A DNA stretch of 37,986 nucleotides from a virus. Positions within the stretch are counted from its first letter, which is position 1. Every line of letters starts with the position of its first letter. Under the pieces are notes generated by a model. The model searched no databases. It was not told where the DNA came from and saw only the letters and a program-made list of their open reading frames with translations. The position numbers were made by a program, and so were the translations under genes. The stretch is taken from positions 1-37,986 of the IMG/VR virus record IMGVR_UViG_3300036715_002378; one strand, 5' to 3'. Positions 22,487 to 29,367 of this stretch are shown one piece after another.

Positions 22487-23800
22487 ATGAATAATAAGAC
22501 ACCACAGATGGGATTATACGAAACATATATTGCTAAGAGTCGATATGCAAGATACATAGATTCTAAAAAGCGAAGAGAGAACTGGGATGAGACAGTAGCA
22601 AGATATTTTGATTTTATGAAAGGGCATTTAGCAGAAAAACATAACTATGTTTTAACTGATGGCTTAAGGAATGAATTACAATCAGCTGTTACGAATTTAG
22701 AAGTAATGCCTTCGATGCGTGCGTTAATGACGTCAGGGAAAGCACTAGAACGGGATTCTACCGCCGGATATAACTGCTCATATTTGCCGATCGATGACCC
22801 AAAAGCATTTGATGAAGGTATGTTTATTTTATTATGTGGTACAGGTGTAGGGTTTAGTGTGGAGCGTCAATATATTGCAAAATTACCTGAAGTACCTGAA
22901 AAAATTTATGATAGTGAAACAGTAGTTGTTGTATCTGATAGTAAAGAAGGCTGGGCAAAAGCATTAAGACAAGTTATTTCTTTATTATATTCTGGTGAAG
23001 CACCATCCTGGGACGTTAGTAAAGTTAGGGCACCTGGTGCAAGATTAAAGACATTTGGTGGCCGTGCGTCTGGTCCAGAACCATTAATTGAATTATTTAA
23101 ATTTGTAATTAAAATTTTCAAGAATGCCCAAGGTAGAAAATTAAATAGTATTGAGTGTCATGATATTATGTGTAAGATTGGTGAAGTTGTTGTAGTTGGC
23201 GGAGTTCGCCGTAGTGCTATGATTTCTTTATCTAATTTATCAGACGACCGTATGCGTAATGCTAAATCAGGTGCATGGTGGGAGACTCAAAGCCAACGTG
23301 CTTTAGCAAATAATAGTGCATGTCATACAGAACGACCAGACGTTGGTATCTTTATGCAAGAATGGTTATCCTTGTATGAGTCAAAATCAGGCGAACGCGG
23401 GATTTTTAATCGTGAAGCTGCAAAAAACATTGTAAAAATGAATGGCCGTCGCAACCCAGACTTTGAATTTGGTACAAACCCGTGTTGCTTGGTAGGTGAT
23501 ACACAGATTGATGTTATTTCTAACGGTATCGAATATAGAATGAAACTATCAGATGTCGTAGAATCTATTGCATCTGGTACATCCTATACAGTGAAGTCTT
23601 TTGATGGCGAAGAAATTGTGCAAAAACCAATCATCTGGTCCGGCGAAACCAGAAAAGATGCAAAACTAGTAAGAGTGACTGATACAGTGACAGGGAAACA
23701 GGTTGTTTGCACACCTGATCACCCTATATATACCAAGAATCGTGGTTATATTGAGGCAGCAAAGCTTCTACCTGATGATGAGTTATTGATATTAGAGTAA
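22487..23800 (+). CDS. nrdJ: Class II ribonucleotide reductase N-part fused to split-intein N-half
   Basis: Residues 1-333 are the first part of an adenosylcobalamin-dependent ribonucleoside-triphosphate reductase: NLEVMPSMRALMTSG, GYNCSYLPIDDPKAF (first redox cysteine), LLCGTGVGFSVER, VVVGGVRRSAMISLS and FEFGTNPC, ending on the Cys that carries the thiyl radical in this family. The frame then enters an intein N-half at Cys334 (CLVGDTQIDV) that stops at TAA 23798-23800. The rest of the enzyme is encoded by two more genes, at 24062 and 25317. GGAG about 12 bases upstream supports ATG 22487. I see no cobalamin riboswitch in the 82-base leader. Confidence 0.94.
   Translation: MNNKTPQMGLYETYIAKSRYARYIDSKKRRENWDETVARYFDFMKGHLAEKHNYVLTDGLRNELQSAVTNLEVMPSMRALMTSGKALERDSTAGYNCSYLPIDDPKAFDEGMFILLCGTGVGFSVERQYIAKLPEVPEKIYDSETVVVVSDSKEGWAKALRQVISLLYSGEAPSWDVSKVRAPGARLKTFGGRASGPEPLIELFKFVIKIFKNAQGRKLNSIECHDIMCKIGEVVVVGGVRRSAMISLSNLSDDRMRNAKSGAWWETQSQRALANNSACHTERPDVGIFMQEWLSLYESKSGERGIFNREAAKNIVKMNGRRNPDFEFGTNPCCLVGDTQIDVISNGIEYRMKLSDVVESIASGTSYTVKSFDGEEIVQKPIIWSGETRKDAKLVRVTDTVTGKQVVCTPDHPIYTKNRGYIEAAKLLPDDELLILE
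23486..23797 (+). other. NrdJ-1-type split intein N-half (104 residues)
   Basis: It begins CLVGDTQIDVISNG and includes block B VVCTPDHPIYTKNRGYI; it ends DDELLILE. Start motif, CTPDHPxYTKNRGY and length (known NrdJ-1 N-half about 105) match the split intein described at the same insertion site in environmental phage reductases. Confidence 0.92.
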
Positions 23801-23810
23801 TGGGATGAAC

Positions 23811-23845
23811 CCCTGTTGATCTATAAACATTAGTTATCAACAGGG
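23811..23845 (+). repeat. Inverted repeat between split-intein halves
   Basis: CCCTGTTGAT at 23811-23820 and its exact reverse complement ATCAACAGGG at 23836-23845 flank a 15-base loop. It begins 11 bases after the stop of the NrdJ N-part gene. It could be a weak transcription attenuator or the footprint of a mobile element boundary. Confidence 0.6.
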
Positions 23846-23854
23846 ATTCTGGCT

Positions 23855-24007
23855 ATGAAAACCAAAGAAGACTTTTTAACAATAACAGGGATTCCAGAGG
23901 AGGTAGTTATTAACTACCTATCTAGATCAAATCGTGTCATAGAGAATCTGTGGTGCAAATGTGGCACACACAAAGAAGAATGGTTGGAAATTTTGTTTAT
24001 CGTTTGA
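23855..24007 (+). CDS. 50-residue ORF in the gap between intein halves
   Basis: ATG 23855 to TGA 24005-24007 encodes MKTKEDFLTITGIPEEVVIN, YLSRSNRVIENLW, CKCGTHKEEW and a short tail. The Cys-x-Cys...His spacing hints at a metal site. From about 23977 a different frame continues with plausible residues (NGWKFCLSFEQNPSTTKFID), suggesting a frameshifted remnant of a larger protein. By analogy with the other split loci here it is probably a relic of an inserted endonuclease, but I cannot match it to a family. Confidence 0.35.
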   Translation: MKTKEDFLTITGIPEEVVINYLSRSNRVIENLWCKCGTHKEEWLEILFIV

Positions 24008-24061
24008 ACAGAATCCGAGCACAACGAAATTTATAGATAAAACAATAATAGAGGATTAAAA

Positions 24062-24160
24062 ATGATTATAGTAGAAGAATTAGATTATACGGAAGACACG
24101 TACGATATTACAGTACAAGATACGAAGTGTTTTTTTGCAAATGATGTGTTGGTACACAAT
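24062..24160 (+). other. NrdJ-1-type split intein C-half (33 residues)
   Basis: It reads TEDTYDITVQDTKCFFANDV then LVHN with the terminal His-Asn, followed by Ser+1 of SEIIL. It is similar to the known NrdJ-1 C-half (EDTYDI...FFANDILVHNS) but a few residues shorter at the N-terminus. Confidence 0.92.
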
Positions 24161-24853
24161 AGTGAAATTATTTTGAGACCGTACCAATTTTGTAACCTCA
24201 CAGAGATTATTGTTCGTGCTGAAGATACACAAGAAGATTTAAAACGCAAAGCACGTATTGCTACTATCTTAGGTACATTCCAGTCTACACTTACGCATTT
24301 TCCATATTTGCGCAAAATCTGGAAAGACAATACAGAGCAGGAGAGATTGCTTGGTGTATCAATGACAGGCATTTTAGATAATTCTTTATTAAATGATCCA
24401 AACGATGTAGGCTTGCCTGCTAGGCTTGAAGAAATTAAGAAATTAACAGTTGAGGTTAATGCAGCATTAGCAGATGAATTAGGTATACCTGTATCCGCAT
24501 CTATTACAGCAGTAAAACCTAGTGGGTGTACTACAGCAGAAACACATATTCGTACCACCCAGGGTATTATGTCAATGGCACAGATTTTTGAGCATGCTGG
24601 ACATAACATTAGTGACTATAAAGATAGAGTAGGTGTATGGCTGGATGCAGAAAACTTGCCGCAGGTTTATGACAAAAATGACGAATTGCAAGATATTACA
24701 AAATTGTATATAAACGGTGTTATGCCTGTAATAGAAATTGAGTTCGAGGATGGTAAAAAGTATAAGTTTACTGAAAATCACCAGCTGCTTACTGTAGATG
24801 GATGGAAGCGCGTAGACGAACTTTCAGAAAACGACGACATAATTTCATTTTGA
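24062..24853 (+). CDS. nrdJ: NrdJ middle part flanked by two different intein halves
   Basis: A three-part polypeptide. Residues 1-33 are an intein C-half ending FFANDVLVHN; residues 34-155 are the reductase segment SEIILRPYQFCNLTEIIVRA through ASITAVKPSG, with Glu of the active-site loop (NPC-SEI after splicing); residues 156-263 are the N-half of a second intein starting CTTAETHIRTT and stopping at TGA 24851-24853. The molecule must be spliced at both ends, to the products of 22487-23800 and 25317-25970. AGAGGA about 7 bases ahead of ATG 24062 is a good ribosome site. Confidence 0.93.
   Translation: MIIVEELDYTEDTYDITVQDTKCFFANDVLVHNSEIILRPYQFCNLTEIIVRAEDTQEDLKRKARIATILGTFQSTLTHFPYLRKIWKDNTEQERLLGVSMTGILDNSLLNDPNDVGLPARLEEIKKLTVEVNAALADELGIPVSASITAVKPSGCTTAETHIRTTQGIMSMAQIFEHAGHNISDYKDRVGVWLDAENLPQVYDKNDELQDITKLYINGVMPVIEIEFEDGKKYKFTENHQLLTVDGWKRVDELSENDDIISF
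24527..24850 (+). other. Second NrdJ split intein, N-half (108 residues)
   Basis: It begins with Cys (CTTAETHIRTTQGIMSM) directly after the reductase motif KPSG. It has a block-B-like segment YKFTENHQLLTVDGWKRV with the conserved His, and ends ENDDIISF at a stop. Its sequence is unrelated at a glance to the first NrdJ intein, which fits a separate invasion. Confidence 0.88.
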
Positions 24854-24876
24854 TACTTACAGTGCATGTTGGATTA

Positions 24877-25320
24877 ATGAATAGTAATTATTTAGGACAT
24901 TACTATGACAAACCAACAAAGATGAGATCCATGCACGGTAAGATATGGAAAGATGCACACGGTCCTGTTCCACACGTGTACGAAATACGCCATATCTTAC
25001 CTAAGCATGCCGGTGGCACTGACGAATTAAGCAACTTAGAAATTGTAACACCGACCGAACATGCAGAACGACACCTTAAGTTATATAAGGAATATGGGGA
25101 TTTCAGGGACCTGTGTGCATACCGTATAATAGGATACAATTTTACAGAAGCCCGTAAAATATCGTCGAGTGAAGGTGACAAGCTTGGACCAAAGAATAAA
25201 GGGTTTAGGTGGTACTCCGACGGTGTAAATAATTTTAAATATACACCTAAACAACAACTAGACTTAAGTTTTGAAGATTTTTCACATCAACATAAAGAAT
25301 ACAAACAAGGAAGAAAATGA
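24877..25320 (+). CDS. HNH homing endonuclease between split-intein halves
   Basis: I chose ATG 24877; an earlier in-frame ATG (24802) overlaps the intein in another frame. The 147-residue product has an HNH core: YEIRHILPKHAGGTDELSNL then EIVTPTEHAERH, with the expected His, Asn and His. It ends with a GFRWYSDGVNNFKYTPKQQL-type tail and KQGRK, a DNA-binding module common in phage HNH endonucleases. No stop or frameshift interrupts it. Its TGA overlaps the ATG of the intein C-half (ATGA). It would cut intein-less nrdJ alleles and so mobilise the split intein. Confidence 0.9.
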   Translation: MNSNYLGHYYDKPTKMRSMHGKIWKDAHGPVPHVYEIRHILPKHAGGTDELSNLEIVTPTEHAERHLKLYKEYGDFRDLCAYRIIGYNFTEARKISSSEGDKLGPKNKGFRWYSDGVNNFKYTPKQQLDLSFEDFSHQHKEYKQGRK

Positions 25321-25421
25321 AAATAAAATCAATTAAAAAAATAGCACCAGAACTAACAATGGATATTGAGGTGTCGAATACACATTCTTATCAATTAGAT
25401 AACGGTGCGGTCTCGCATAAT
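25317..25421 (+). other. Second NrdJ split intein, C-half (35 residues)
   Basis: Block F/G residues LTMDIEVSNTHSYQLDNGAV then SHN, followed by Thr+1 of TVSQL at 25422. The KPSG/TVSQL insertion site is in a highly conserved reductase loop. Confidence 0.9.
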
Positions 25422-25970
25422 ACTGTGAGCCAATTAACCGACACAGCAAGCGGAATTCATTCACGTCATGCCGAGTACTACTATCGTCGTGTTCGTGGTG
25501 ATGTGAAAGATCCGTTAACTCAAGCAATGATGGCTGCTGGTGTGCCGCATGAGCCCGATGTAATGAAACCAGGTAGTACAATGGTATTTACATTTCCTAA
25601 GAAAGCACCCGAAGGGGCAGTATTGCGAAAAGACCTTGATGCAATTAAACATTTAAATTTGTGGCTAGTATATCAACGACACTATTGTGAACACAAGCCG
25701 TCTGTTACTATATCTGTTCATGAAAATGAATGGCCAGCGGTCGGTGCATTTGTATGGGAGCATTTTGACGAAATGTCTGGTGTATCTTTCTTACCATATG
25801 ACGGTGGTAGCTATAAGCAAGCACCTTACGAAGATTGTACAAAAGAAGAATACGAGGCATTATTAGCTATTATGCCAACAGATATTAGCTGGGATGCTAT
25901 TGTTGAATTAGATGACAATGTAGAGGGTGCGCAAATGTTGGCTTGTACAGCAGGCGGTTGCGAAATCTAA
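25317..25970 (+). CDS. nrdJ: Split-intein C-half fused to NrdJ C-part
   Basis: Residues 1-35 are an intein C-half (SIKKIAPELTMDIEVSNTHS; YQLDNGAVSHN). Residues 36-217 are the C-terminal part of the class II reductase: TVSQLTDTASGIHSRHAEYY, MAAGVPHEPDVMKPGSTMVF, LVYQRHYCEHKPSVTISVHE, and the C-terminal redox pair in LACTAGGCEI, which re-reduces the active site. After both splicings the reductase would be about 637 residues. AAGGAAG ahead of the ATG is a good ribosome site. Confidence 0.94.
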   Translation: MKIKSIKKIAPELTMDIEVSNTHSYQLDNGAVSHNTVSQLTDTASGIHSRHAEYYYRRVRGDVKDPLTQAMMAAGVPHEPDVMKPGSTMVFTFPKKAPEGAVLRKDLDAIKHLNLWLVYQRHYCEHKPSVTISVHENEWPAVGAFVWEHFDEMSGVSFLPYDGGSYKQAPYEDCTKEEYEALLAIMPTDISWDAIVELDDNVEGAQMLACTAGGCEI

Positions 25971-25977
25971 TGAGTAT

Positions 25978-26006
25978 TTGCTTAACAGCAATTTTGCCTA
26001 TATAAT
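25978..26006 (+). promoter_or_regulatory. Sigma-70 promoter with consensus -10
   Basis: TTGCTT at 25978-25983, a 17-base spacer, and a perfect TATAAT at 26001-26006, 36 bases ahead of ATG 26043. Confidence 0.65.
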
Positions 26007-26042
26007 GTAGATTAACACAATAATTAACACAAAGGGAGACAT

Positions 26043-26348
26043 ATGTTACTAGATAAACAAAAAACAATGCCGTATATAGGTATATTCAAAATGCCTACAG
26101 GTGAAGAAGTAATTGCAAAAGTAACAGCGGACACAGATACTTACTATTCTGTTAAAAATCCGCTGTGTATGGTTGCATCACAAAAAGGGTACCAATTTGC
26201 ACCGTATTTGTTAATGGCAGATCCGGAAAAGCCGATTAATATTCCTAAACCGATTATTACAGCAGATCCTGTGGCCGAATTAGCCGGACAGTATGAGTCT
26301 GTAGTATCAGGCATTGCATTACCACAGAAATCATCAATTATTACATAA
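26043..26348 (+). CDS. Conserved-type small protein, possibly Sm-like
   Basis: A 101-residue protein, strong AGGGAGA ribosome site. It contains MPYIGIFKMPTGEEVIAKVT, ADTDTYYSVKNPLCMVASQK, FAPYLLMADPEKPINIPKP and QYESVVSGIALP. The alternating beta pattern with GEEVIAKV near the N-terminus resembles small Sm/Hfq- or SH3-like barrels, but this is only a fold impression. I recall the protein as widespread in aquatic T4-type phages with unknown function. First gene of a host-promoter-driven unit. Confidence 0.72.
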   Translation: MLLDKQKTMPYIGIFKMPTGEEVIAKVTADTDTYYSVKNPLCMVASQKGYQFAPYLLMADPEKPINIPKPIITADPVAELAGQYESVVSGIALPQKSSIIT

Positions 26349-26363
26349 TAAAAAGGAGACAAC

Positions 26364-26570
26364 ATGACACAACAACGTACATCACCGAAGACACCGTACG
26401 AGATACGTCTAGACTTATTACAACTATCGTTTGATATTTTACAATCACAGCATTCTGCACGCGCAGCAGAAAAAGGTGAAAAAGCCCCTATTAGTGCCCC
26501 TGCTGTTGAAGAAGTTATAACAGAAGCCGAAAAAATGAATAAATTTATTTCTACAGGCTTAACTCATTAA
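26364..26570 (+). CDS. Small helical protein, 68 residues
   Basis: It contains TPYEIRLDLLQLSFDILQSQ, then a Lys/Ala/Pro linker and AVEEVITEAEKMNKFIS. AAGGAGA ribosome site 8 bases upstream. The YEIRLDLLQL helix is a pattern I associate with small conserved phage proteins of unknown role. Co-transcribed with the preceding gene. Confidence 0.7.
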   Translation: MTQQRTSPKTPYEIRLDLLQLSFDILQSQHSARAAEKGEKAPISAPAVEEVITEAEKMNKFISTGLTH

Positions 26571-26581
26571 TATATTTTTAA

Positions 26582-26629
26582 TTTACAAGAACGGAATATT
26601 AATGTGTATATTAATCCCGTTCTTGTAAA
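26582..26629 (+). terminator. Long hairpin, probable terminator or processing signal
   Basis: TTTACAAGAACGG at 26582-26594 pairs exactly with CCGTTCTTGTAAA at 26617-26629; inside, ATTAAT pairs with ATTAAT around a GTGTAT loop. It starts 11 bases after the preceding stop. No T run follows, so it may stabilise the upstream mRNA or terminate with help. Confidence 0.6.
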
Positions 26630-26654
26630 CATATGTACTTATACCTTACACCTT

Positions 26655-27422
26655 ATGAAATATATAAAAAACATTAATTCCTGGATTAATTATAATCCTC
26701 CCAGAGCATTGACTATCAAAGGTTGGCGCACATTCGACAAAGACTTTCAAGAACATGCACCGATTCGTTATTGGTATAAACATACCTTAAAACGTGCAAT
26801 AGTGTATCCTATAAAATGGAAATATGAAGCAATATGTGACTGGTTTAGGTATCGTACCTATGACAGGTATCACGTAATTACCACAGGGCTCGAACCAGGG
26901 TATTGCGGAATAGACAAACAAATACTTTACTCTAATTTTAATATGTTAAAGGATTTTGTTGAAATTTCTAAAGCATCTCAGGAATACCGTTGGACCGGTA
27001 TATATGAGAAAGAAGCATCTTGGTGTGAAAAACACGTGCCTTTTTACTATGTTCTTTATCCTTTTCGCCGCGCCGATTTAGGTATTAAAACCTTAGTGTG
27101 GGAGACAACATTAGATGACCCGACATTACCTGAACTAGAGCAGAGCCCAACACAAGCAGTATATGCAAGGGAGATAATGTCATTATATACTTGGTGGACC
27201 ACTACTCGCCCAGCGCGTAAAGAAATTGAATTCAACCAGTACGATGATCAAGGACTGGGCATGCTAGGTTCATTAGATGATGATTTTAATAAAGATGCTG
27301 AAGATTATAAAAAACATGTAGACTCTATGCAGGCTTACAACAATCAAGAAGACTTATGGGAAAAGGAGGATGATGAAATGCTTATTAGGTTAATAAAAAT
27401 TAGGAATGTGTTATGGACATAA
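26655..27422 (+). CDS. Hypothetical aromatic-rich protein, 255 residues
   Basis: ATG 26655 is preferred because an earlier in-frame start (26604) lies within the hairpin. The protein is rich in Tyr, Trp and Arg: YKHTLKRAIVYPIKWKYEAI, CDWFRYRTYDRYHVITTGLE, PGYCGIDKQILYSNFNMLKD, and acidic near the end. I have seen this general type (YHVIxxxxLxPGYxxxDxxxL) in large phages but know no function. It overlaps the next gene by 10 bases. No membrane segment. Confidence 0.65.
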   Translation: MKYIKNINSWINYNPPRALTIKGWRTFDKDFQEHAPIRYWYKHTLKRAIVYPIKWKYEAICDWFRYRTYDRYHVITTGLEPGYCGIDKQILYSNFNMLKDFVEISKASQEYRWTGIYEKEASWCEKHVPFYYVLYPFRRADLGIKTLVWETTLDDPTLPELEQSPTQAVYAREIMSLYTWWTTTRPARKEIEFNQYDDQGLGMLGSLDDDFNKDAEDYKKHVDSMQAYNNQEDLWEKEDDEMLIRLIKIRNVLWT

Positions 27423-27781
27423 ACCCTGCACCTGATTTAGGACACGAAATGGCTAATGATACAATAATTATTTCATACCTTGAGGACGAGACGATTGCGA
27501 AAGAATTTTATGCGGCCTTATCTAATATGCAGTGGGAAAAGATAGATAACAAGCCCGACGACGAATTAATTATTGCAAAATTACAAGGCATAGTTATTGA
27601 TGCTTGGAGTTGTTCGTGGCGTTATGCCGCCGGCATCGTTGCAGATATACGTAATATGCATTATAATACACACGAAAGTTACATAGATTTTTACTGTAGC
27701 GGTAACGAAGGGGTTGTAACTGAAAGAGTGGAAGAGTGTTTTAAGAGGATGGGGTGGAAACCACACGCCTGGGAACAATAA
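27413..27781 (+). CDS. Hypothetical protein, 122 residues
   Basis: It starts at ATG 27413 within the end of the previous gene (an internal ATG at 27449 is also possible). Contains NDTIIISYLEDETIAKEFYA, IVIDAWSCSWRYAAGIVADI and a C-terminal RVEECFKRMGWKPHAWEQ. The pattern WRYAAGIVADIR is distinctive, but I cannot assign it. The stop overlaps the metallophosphoesterase start as TAATG. Confidence 0.65.
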   Translation: MDINPAPDLGHEMANDTIIISYLEDETIAKEFYAALSNMQWEKIDNKPDDELIIAKLQGIVIDAWSCSWRYAAGIVADIRNMHYNTHESYIDFYCSGNEGVVTERVEECFKRMGWKPHAWEQ

Positions 27782-28545
27782 TGAGCATACTAGCAGAATA
27801 TATTAAAAGTAAGTTTAAAGGTATCTTAGTGTTTGGCGACATTCACGGAGACTATAAGTCCTTGATGACTGCTTACGAATATGCTGAACAGAATAATTAT
27901 TTTTTCTTATCCTTAGGTGATTTAGTAGATAGAGGCCCATACCCGTTTGAAGTAGTAGAATGTATGAGTACTTTAATAAACGCTGGACGAGCCGGGTTCA
28001 CCGTAGGAAATCACGATGATAAATTTTATAGATACTATAAAGGTGCATCGGTGACAATGTCCAATGATGCGATACAGACACTTATCGATGTCGGCGACAA
28101 CCGTAAAGAATCATTCTTGAGTATGTATGCAGAAATTATTGAAAATACTAATTATTCTAATATTTTTCACGAATTCGATGACATTGTTTTAGTTCATGCT
28201 GCGAGTCACGATAGTATATGGGATAAAACTAAGAAATTTAATAAGAGTGCAAAACACAGTGCATTGTATGGCGAAGTAAATGACGAAATATATGAGACAG
28301 GCTTACCTATTAGGATGTATAATTGGGTGGATAATATTCCTTCTAATAAAACAGTTATAGTAGGGCATGATAGAGCACCTATACATAATGTTGCTATAAC
28401 TGAGCCATTAATAAAAATAAACAATGCAGGTGGTAAAGCTGTGTTTATTGATACAGGGTGTGGTAAAGGCGGATTTTTATCTGGTGCTGTAATCGACATT
28501 GAAGATAATGTATTTAAATTTAAAAATTTTGTAGATTTTAAATGA
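27781..28545 (+). CDS. Metallophosphoesterase (PPP/ApaH-like)
   Basis: The 254-residue protein has the full calcineurin-type signature: GDIHGD at residues 19-24, LGDLVDRGPYP near 47-56, TVGNHDDKF near 76-84, then VHAAS and VGHDRAP with metal-binding histidines, ending CGKGGFLSGAVIDIE. This is the arrangement of bacterial/phage Ser/Thr protein phosphatases and Ap4A hydrolases (PrpE/ApaH). The substrate cannot be told from sequence. I take ATG 27781, which overlaps the preceding stop; an upstream in-frame ATG at 27754 lies inside the previous gene. Confidence 0.88.
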   Translation: MSILAEYIKSKFKGILVFGDIHGDYKSLMTAYEYAEQNNYFFLSLGDLVDRGPYPFEVVECMSTLINAGRAGFTVGNHDDKFYRYYKGASVTMSNDAIQTLIDVGDNRKESFLSMYAEIIENTNYSNIFHEFDDIVLVHAASHDSIWDKTKKFNKSAKHSALYGEVNDEIYETGLPIRMYNWVDNIPSNKTVIVGHDRAPIHNVAITEPLIKINNAGGKAVFIDTGCGKGGFLSGAVIDIEDNVFKFKNFVDFK

Positions 28546-28552
28546 TAATATA

Positions 28553-28581
28553 TTGACTTTTAGTGTAAAAACATTTAAACT
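28553..28581 (+). promoter_or_regulatory. Sigma-70-like promoter
   Basis: TTGACT at 28553-28558, a 17-base spacer and TAAACT at 28576-28581, in the 82-base gap ahead of the KTSC gene (ATG 28628). The -10 is weak. Confidence 0.45.
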
Positions 28582-28627
28582 TAATTCTGTAGCAATAAAC
28601 AATTGTTACAATAACTCGGAGAAAAGT

Positions 28628-28879
28628 ATGACAAACACAAAGAAAAGCTTGACAAAAATTGATAAATCAGTTGTATTCACTACTATTAGTGGTAGCAGCT
28701 TAATTTCTGCTTATGCACGCGAAGCAAACGATCTTGCATTGAAATTTAAAAACGGTACTACATACATTTACAAAGATGTAGATACTAAAGTAGTAGAAGA
28801 CTTTAAAAATGCAGCTTCAAAAGGTAAGTTCTTTTCAGCAAGTATCCGCAGTAAGTTCCTTTCAGAACAAGCAGAGTAA
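28628..28879 (+). CDS. KTSC-domain protein
   Basis: I start at ATG 28628 behind a clear GGAGAA site; an in-frame ATG at 28553 lies in the promoter. The 83-residue product matches the KTSC domain: LISAYAREANDLALKFKNGT, TYIYKDVDTKVVEDFKNAAS, KGKFFSASIRSKF, with the K/S-G-K/R-F-F-x-x-x-I-R end that defines the family. Such domains are found alone or at the C-terminus of lysyl-tRNA-synthetase-like and phage proteins; their function is not settled. A hairpin follows its stop, so it is likely a single-gene unit. Confidence 0.85.
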   Translation: MTNTKKSLTKIDKSVVFTTISGSSLISAYAREANDLALKFKNGTTYIYKDVDTKVVEDFKNAASKGKFFSASIRSKFLSEQAE

Positions 28880-28888
28880 TATAAATTT

Positions 28889-28906
28889 GGGAGGGTAACA
28901 CCTCCC
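28889..28906 (+). terminator. GC-rich hairpin after the KTSC gene
   Basis: GGGAGG at 28889-28894 pairs with CCTCCC at 28901-28906 around a six-base loop, ten bases after the stop. CCCTTATTCT follows, so the U tract is poor; a weak intrinsic terminator. Confidence 0.6.
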
Positions 28907-28923
28907 CCTTATTCTATAGAAAG

Positions 28924-29367
28924 ATGGATAATAAAAATAAAATTATTGGATTTACGGCAGGCAGTTTTGATTTAGGACCGCACTGCGGCCACGACCTTAT
29001 GTTTGAAGAATCAAAGGCACAATGCGATTATTTAATTGTAGCACTACAAAGCGACCCTACATTAGATAGACCGGACACAAAAAATAAACCAATACAGGGG
29101 TTATTTGAACGATTTATACAGTTACGGTCAAATAAGTTTATAGATGAAATTATTGTTTATGAAACAGAAGCAGACTTATATATATTGTTGTCATCATTAA
29201 AGATTGATAAAAGATTTATCGGAGCAGACTGGTATGAAAAAGCTTTTACTGGTCATGATATACCGGGAATGTTAGACAAAACTATATATAATTCTAGAAA
29301 CCATGGTTATTCAACAAGCAATTTGAGAGAAAGAGTTACTAAGGCAGAAAATGATAAGCTTATCTAA
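28924..29367 (+). CDS. Glycerol-3-phosphate cytidylyltransferase-like nucleotidyltransferase
   Basis: The 147-residue protein is the size of TagD-type cytidylyltransferases (about 130). It shows the nucleotidyltransferase signatures: GFTAGSFDLGPHCGHDLMFE with the HxGH motif, DYLIVALQSDP, RFIGADWYEK, and the C-terminal GYSTSNLRERV (S-T-S-x-L-R-x-R). It would make an activated CDP-linked alcohol or a related nucleotide product; the acceptor cannot be read from sequence. In phages such enzymes may feed surface or nucleotide modification. Overlaps the next gene by 17 bases. Confidence 0.85.
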   Translation: MDNKNKIIGFTAGSFDLGPHCGHDLMFEESKAQCDYLIVALQSDPTLDRPDTKNKPIQGLFERFIQLRSNKFIDEIIVYETEADLYILLSSLKIDKRFIGADWYEKAFTGHDIPGMLDKTIYNSRNHGYSTSNLRERVTKAENDKLI

